Notes under the pieces: generated by a model
What the model saw: the letters and a program-made list of their open reading frames with translations, nothing else
The model's database searches: none
What the model was told of the DNA's origin: nothing
Translations under genes and position numbers: made by a program
Shown here: in pieces, positions 60,418 to 64,000 of the stretch
How positions within the stretch are numbered: position 1 is the first letter of the stretch
Layout of the letters: each line of letters opens with the position of its first letter
NCBI RefSeq assembly: GCF_000720485.1
Contig: NZ_JOAX01000022.1
Coordinates: forward strand, 1-64,000
Length of the DNA: 64,000 bases
Origin: Streptomyces ochraceiscleroticus
Lineage (GTDB): Bacteria; Actinomycetota; Actinomycetes; Streptomycetales; Streptomycetaceae
Direction: 5' to 3'

Positions 60418-61059
60418 TTACGGGTGGTACTTCTCCTCGACCGTCTCGGCAGCCCCGGACTTGGTGCTCATGGTGACGCGGACGGTCACGCTGCTGGTCT
60501 TCGCGGCCTTCTCCAACTGCTCCACGGTGCACTTCGCGGTGCCGTAGCCATCGCCGCCGAGAGACACACCGTCGTCGGGGTCGTCGGAGCAGATCGCGGC
60601 CGCACCGAGGATCTTCGTGGCGTTGGCGACGAAGAATGCCTGGTCCATGCCGCCGGCCTCGGGCTTGACGATCAGCTTGCCGGGCGCGAGGTACTCCAGC
60701 TTGCCGACGATCGTGCGGTGGTTGCCCGCGTTGGCGACGCCGCCACCGGCGGGGGCGGACTCGCTGCCGGTGGACGGCGCCGGGGCGGACTTGCCACCGC
60801 TCTGGCCCTGCGAGGCGGAGCTGTCCGAGGAGGAGTCCTTCGTGGGCTGGGCCGAGGCCGAGGCGTGCGGCGAGTCCGACGCGGTCGAAGACCCCGAGGA
60901 GCCGGCGCCGGCGGCGCCCGCCGCCCCGGAGCCCTGCCCGCAGGCCGTGACCCCCAGCCCCAGCGCCGCGGCGACGACGATGGTGGCGGTGATGCGGCGG
61001 CCGGCGCGGCCGCGGCCGCGGAAGCGGTTGGTGGCGGTGGCAGTGGTGGCGGTGTTCAC
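60418..61059 (-). CDS. Putative secreted lipoprotein
   Basis: A 213-residue protein with GTG start 61059 (GGGAGA upstream). The signal peptide (GRRITATIVVAAALGLGVTACGQG) has lipobox VTAC with lipidated Cys40. A long Ser/Gly/Ala/Asp linker (about residues 42-110) leads to a small globular domain (HRTIVGKLEYLAPGKLIVKPEAG, DQAFFVANATKILGAAAICSD, CTVEQLEKAAKTSSVTVRVTM) with two cysteines that could form a disulfide. No family is recognised. It lies between the DUF6314 gene and the ABC permease genes. Confidence 0.82.
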   Translation of the reverse strand: MNTATTATATNRFRGRGRAGRRITATIVVAAALGLGVTACGQGSGAAGAAGAGSSGSSTASDSPHASASAQPTKDSSSDSSASQGQSGGKSAPAPSTGSESAPAGGGVANAGNHRTIVGKLEYLAPGKLIVKPEAGGMDQAFFVANATKILGAAAICSDDPDDGVSLGGDGYGTAKCTVEQLEKAAKTSSVTVRVTMSTKSGAAETVEEKYHP

Positions 61060-61182
61060 AGGGTCTCCCGTTGCTCTGTTCTCTCGTCTCGCTCCCGGAC
61101 GAAGATCAGCTTCGGGGACCGCGCTGGCGTTCCACTAACGGACGACTAATGCGGTGCAGCGGCCAGGTCGCCTTCGTTACGG

Positions 61183-61208
61183 GTGCCGGCTCGGGAGCCG
61201 ACCGGCAC
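61183..61208 (-). terminator. Hairpin after the second sugar ABC operon
   Basis: GTGCCGG (61183-61189) pairs with CCGGCAC (61202-61208), with inner pairing of GGCTC and GAGCC. It lies immediately downstream of the permease stop on its strand, so a rho-independent terminator without a U-tract is likely. Confidence 0.55.
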
Positions 61209-61212
61209 CGGT

Positions 61213-62091
61213 TCACTTGAGGGAACCCCGCATCACCCCGGAGATCACCCAGCGCTGCGCGAAGACGTACACGAGGAGAACCGGTGCCAGTGCCATGAGG
61301 TAGGAGGCGAAGGCGACGGTGTAGTTGGTGTTGAACTGTCCCTGGAAGATGTATTGGACCAGGGGCAGTGTCTGGGCGTTGGGATCGGAGAGGACGACCA
61401 GCGGCAGCAGGAAGTCGTTCCAGGCCCACAGGCAGGTGAGGATGCCGACGGTGGCGTTCATCGGGGCGAGCAGCGGGAAGATGATCCGCCAGAAGATCGT
61501 CCAGGTGCCGGCGCCGTCGGTGCGGGCCGCCTCTTCGAGTTCCTTGGGCACCGACCGCAGGAAGCCGACGTACAGGAAGATGTTGAAGGCCAGCCCGTAG
61601 ACGACGTACAGCAGGATCAGGCCGGCCTGGTTGTCCATGCCCAGCCGGGCGGTCTGCTTGACGACCGGCAGCATGATGATCGGGAACGGGACGAACAGGG
61701 CCGAGACGAAGTAGTAGTACAGCCCCTTGAAGAATCTGCGGTGCATGTTGCGGGCGATGGCGTAGGCGACCAGGGAGTTGGTCAGCAGCGTCAGTACCAC
61801 CGCGCCCACGGTGACCAGGGCGCTGTTCAGCAGCGCCGAGGGGAAGTGTGTCAGGTTCCAGGCGTCGGAGAAGTTGCTCCAGCGGATGTGTGTCGGCAGG
61901 CCGAACCCGGAGCCGCCGAGCTGGTCGGGGGTCTTCAGAGCAGTGACGACGGTGAAGTAGAGAGGTACGAGCACCGTCAGGGACAGTACGGCCATCAGGG
62001 CCGTCAGCCACCAGTTCACGCGTGGACTGCTCGGTCGGAGGAGTGGGGCGTTCCGCGGGGGTGCCGCCTTCCGGAGGACGCTGGTGGACAT
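61213..62091 (-). CDS. Sugar ABC transporter permease (CUT1, MalG-like), second system
   Basis: A 292-residue protein; ATG 62091 overlaps the upstream permease stop (ATGA). It has six helices, the EAA loop LEEAARTDGAGTWTIFWRIIFPLLAPMNA, and the C-terminal FAQRWVISGVMRGSLK. It is close in sequence to the MalG-like protein at 50627-51508, so the two systems are paralogous. It is the last gene of the operon (solute-binding protein, MalF-like, MalG-like) and is followed by a hairpin. No ATPase gene is present. Confidence 0.94.
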   Translation of the reverse strand: MSTSVLRKAAPPRNAPLLRPSSPRVNWWLTALMAVLSLTVLVPLYFTVVTALKTPDQLGGSGFGLPTHIRWSNFSDAWNLTHFPSALLNSALVTVGAVVLTLLTNSLVAYAIARNMHRRFFKGLYYYFVSALFVPFPIIMLPVVKQTARLGMDNQAGLILLYVVYGLAFNIFLYVGFLRSVPKELEEAARTDGAGTWTIFWRIIFPLLAPMNATVGILTCLWAWNDFLLPLVVLSDPNAQTLPLVQYIFQGQFNTNYTVAFASYLMALAPVLLVYVFAQRWVISGVMRGSLK

Positions 62092-62951
62092 CAGATGTTC
62101 CCCTCGCGGCGCTGGAGTACGCGCAGTTGGCAGATGGAGATCACGACGATGCAGATGAAGAACACCACGGCGTTGGCCGTCTGGTAGGCGTACTCGCCGC
62201 CGTTGAGACCGCCGTTGTAGATGAGGTAGGCGACGGAGGTGGTGGACGTTCCCGGGCCGCCGCTGGTCAGGGCCGCGATGTGGTCGAAGACCTGCAGGAA
62301 GTTGCGCAGCGCCAGGACCATGTTGATGGTCACGAACGGGCCGATGAGCGGGAGGGTGACGGACCGGAACCGCTGCCAGGCGCCGGCCCCGTCCAGGGTG
62401 GCGGCCTCGTAGAGGTCCTCCGGAACGGTCTGCAGCCCGGCCAGGAAGATGATGACGTTGAACGCCACGGCCTGCCAGACGGCGAGGATCACCACTCCCA
62501 CCCAGGCCAGGTCGGGGTCGGCGAGGATGCTGGTGCTCAGCGCCCCGATGCCCAGCTTTTCGGCGATGTAGGGGAGGGAGTTGGAGAAGAGGTAGTTGAA
62601 GATGTAGCCGACGATCAGGATCGCCAGCACGTTGGGGATGAAGAACACGCCACGCAGGGTGTTGCGGAAGCGGATCCTGCCGTGCAGGCCCAGGGCGACG
62701 GCCAGCGCGATGACATTGGTCAGCACGGTGGAGACGACCGCGAACTGGAACGTGAAGACGTAACTGTCCCAGATCCTGCTGTCCTGGAAGAGGTTGAGGT
62801 AGTTGTCCAGCCCCACGAAGTCGTAGCGGCCGTAGCCCGCGTAGTTGGTGAGGCTGTAGTACACGCCCTGCAACACCGGGAAGGTGTGGAAGAGCAGGAA
62901 CAGGGCGAGTGCGGGAAGCACCATCAGGTAGTAGGTCCGGCCCGACGTCAT
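62091..62951 (-). CDS. Sugar ABC transporter permease (CUT1, MalF-like), second system
   Basis: ATG 62951 has a strong AAGGAGG site seven bases upstream, better than the alternative GTG 62978, which overlaps the solute-binding protein stop. The 286-residue product has six helices and the EAA loop LYEAATLDGAGAWQRFRSVTLPLIGP. It opens YYLMVLPALALFLLFHTFPVLQGVYYSLTNYAGYG, like the MalF-like protein at 49695-50627. It pairs with the MalG-like protein encoded next. Confidence 0.94.
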   Translation of the reverse strand: MTSGRTYYLMVLPALALFLLFHTFPVLQGVYYSLTNYAGYGRYDFVGLDNYLNLFQDSRIWDSYVFTFQFAVVSTVLTNVIALAVALGLHGRIRFRNTLRGVFFIPNVLAILIVGYIFNYLFSNSLPYIAEKLGIGALSTSILADPDLAWVGVVILAVWQAVAFNVIIFLAGLQTVPEDLYEAATLDGAGAWQRFRSVTLPLIGPFVTINMVLALRNFLQVFDHIAALTSGGPGTSTTSVAYLIYNGGLNGGEYAYQTANAVVFFICIVVISICQLRVLQRREGNI

Positions 62952-62974
62952 TGTCTTTCCTCCTTCTCCGGCCG

Positions 62975-64000
62975 TCACGACCGGCGCCCGAGGACCTTCG
63001 TGTACTCGCTGTCGAGGGTCCGCAGGTACGCGGTTCGTCTGCCGTCGATGAGGAATTGCTGGGTGACCGCTTCCAGCTTGACGGCCAGCGGTATCTGATG
63101 ATCGGGGAAGCCGGTGATCCGGCCGCGGGTGACGTACGGCAGCAGCGGCTTGAGGGCCGGGTCGGAGGGCGCCGTGCCCTTCAGCGGGGGAATGGCGCTC
63201 TGCTCCTCGGCGTACGCGCTCACTACCTCGGGCCGCATCAGATAGTTGATGAACTCCAGTGATTCTTTGGGGTGTTCGGGGTGGCGGCCCATGGTGAGCG
63301 CCACGTCCACCCCCGATACCAGGCGGGTCGCCCCGGGGTCGTTCCCGGCGGGCAGGGGGAACGTCCCGAGTCCGAACTTCGGCTTGAACGACTTGATGGG
63401 CGGCAGCGCCGCGCTGCCCTGTACGTACATGGCCGCCGCGCCCTTGGCGAAGTCCCGGTTCCCCGCGTTGTAGTCACGGGAGAAGGTGTCTTTCTGGGTG
63501 TAGCGGTAGATGTCCGCGAGCTTATGCGCGACCTCGGGGTACTCCTTGCCGAAGCTGGTACGGCCCGCTCGGCGGTCCTGCCAGAAGTCCCGCGGCGGGA
63601 TGTTGGCGGCGAGTTGATTGAGCGCGGGAAGGGAGGTCCAGGCGTCTTTCAGCGAGCCGTAGAAGGGGGTGACGCCGGCCTTCTTGAAGGTCTTCGCGGC
63701 GCTGACCAGCTCGTTCCAGGTTCTGGGGACCTCGACGCCGTACTTCGCGAACAGCTCCTTGTTGTAGATGACGACGCTGGCGTTGGAGGCGAGCGGCAGG
63801 CCGTTGATCTCTCCTTCGGAGGCGGTGCCGAGGTCACTCAGCACCTTCCGCACGCCGGGGGTGACGTTGTCCAGGGCCTTCTCCCGGGCGAAGTCGTAGA
63901 ACACCCCGGCCGAGGCCAGCTCGCCGAACGTGCTGTTGCCGTTGAGGGTGATGACGTCGGGAACGTTGTCCTTCACCAGCCGGGCGCGGATGGCGGTGTC
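62975..64000 (-). CDS. Sugar ABC transporter solute-binding protein, second system (5' end outside window)
   Basis: The C-terminal 341 codons are in the window; the signal peptide is not. It shows CUT1 binding-protein landmarks VPDVITLNGNSTFGELASAG, SVVIYNKELFAKYGVEVPRTWNELVSAAKTFKKAGVTPFYG, KGAAAMYVQGSAALPPIKSF and GVDVALTMGRHPEHPKESLEFINYLMRPEVVSAYAEEQSAI. It parallels the solute-binding protein at 48355-49668 over most of its length. It is the first gene seen of the second importer; ligand unknown, probably an oligosaccharide. Confidence 0.92.
   Translation of the reverse strand, partial: DTAIRARLVKDNVPDVITLNGNSTFGELASAGVFYDFAREKALDNVTPGVRKVLSDLGTASEGEINGLPLASNASVVIYNKELFAKYGVEVPRTWNELVSAAKTFKKAGVTPFYGSLKDAWTSLPALNQLAANIPPRDFWQDRRAGRTSFGKEYPEVAHKLADIYRYTQKDTFSRDYNAGNRDFAKGAAAMYVQGSAALPPIKSFKPKFGLGTFPLPAGNDPGATRLVSGVDVALTMGRHPEHPKESLEFINYLMRPEVVSAYAEEQSAIPPLKGTAPSDPALKPLLPYVTRGRITGFPDHQIPLAVKLEAVTQQFLIDGRRTAYLRTLDSEYTKVLGRRS

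Noticed and set aside
1..64000. CRISPR arrays, tRNA or rRNA genes, insertion sequences, prophage genes
   Set aside because: No regularly spaced repeats with unique spacers, no cloverleaf or rRNA-like sequence, and no transposase, integrase or phage structural motifs were found on either strand by eye.

Overview
The window is high-GC DNA (most codons end in G or C), with GTG and TTG starts, ATGA/GTGA gene overlaps and a typical actinomycete gene set: a SpoIIE-type phosphatase, an ECF41 sigma factor remnant, a type VII secretion (T7SS) signal protein, an SCO7613-like membrane protein, a DUF6314 protein, and sugar ABC transporters without their own ATPase. It is almost certainly a Streptomyces chromosome, probably accessory or arm-proximal, because catabolic modules and several decayed genes sit side by side. 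I see no tRNA, rRNA, CRISPR array, insertion sequence or prophage.

Layout. 1-1.7 kb: a T7SS-associated island (truncated effector signal domain, unknown 212-aa protein, small WxxG protein). 1.7-6.8 kb: secreted alpha/beta hydrolase, SpoIIE phosphatase with sensor domains, small membrane protein, and an ECF41 sigma factor lacking region 4. 6.9-17 kb: a carboxylic-acid catabolic block with thioesterase, TetR repressor, and an operon of acyl-CoA dehydrogenase, thiolase-fold enzyme, DUF35 protein and ADP-forming acyl-CoA synthetase. The thiolase-fold enzyme has no nucleophilic cysteine and is paired with the DUF35 protein, as in steroid side-chain retro-aldolases. An MFS gene with an in-frame TGA and a second transketolase follow. 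17-25.4 kb: a membrane glycosyltransferase, cytochrome-b/molybdopterin oxidoreductase, methyltransferase, DUF2064 and GT2 proteins, two-component system and dTDP-sugar epimerase.

25.6-37 kb: a COG3903-type ATPase without a DNA-binding domain; a StyA1/StyA2B flavoprotein monooxygenase pair (the second fused to its flavin reductase) with a divergent AraC regulator, a 62-codon leader-like ORF and a strong hairpin; and the accessory genes of a propane/phenol-type diiron monooxygenase cluster (amidohydrolase, DUF59 protein, alcohol dehydrogenase, MimR-like activator) with no oxygenase genes beside them. 37-46.6 kb: an oxoprolinase/carboxyltransferase remnant, a GH1 glucosidase/MFS unit with a TetR regulator, an aromatic ring-hydroxylation and intradiol-cleavage operon with an IclR regulator, and a ROK repressor. 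46.6-54.5 kb: a ROK-controlled sugar operon in which two GH13 alpha-glucosidases flank an ABC importer. 54.5-64 kb: nitrilase-family amidase divergent from an NCS1 nucleobase transporter, a large SCO7613-type membrane protein, DUF6314, a lipoprotein, and a second sugar ABC importer cut by the window end.

The genes read as small, self-contained regulator-plus-catabolism units, most with a divergent regulator and a visible palindromic operator. The most notable items are the cysteine-less thiolase/DUF35 operon, the StyA1/StyA2B locus with its leader ORF and hairpin, the orphan monooxygenase-accessory cluster, and a cluster of single-site lesions (MFS nonsense codon, solute-binding protein lipobox Cys-to-Tyr, sigma factor without region 4).
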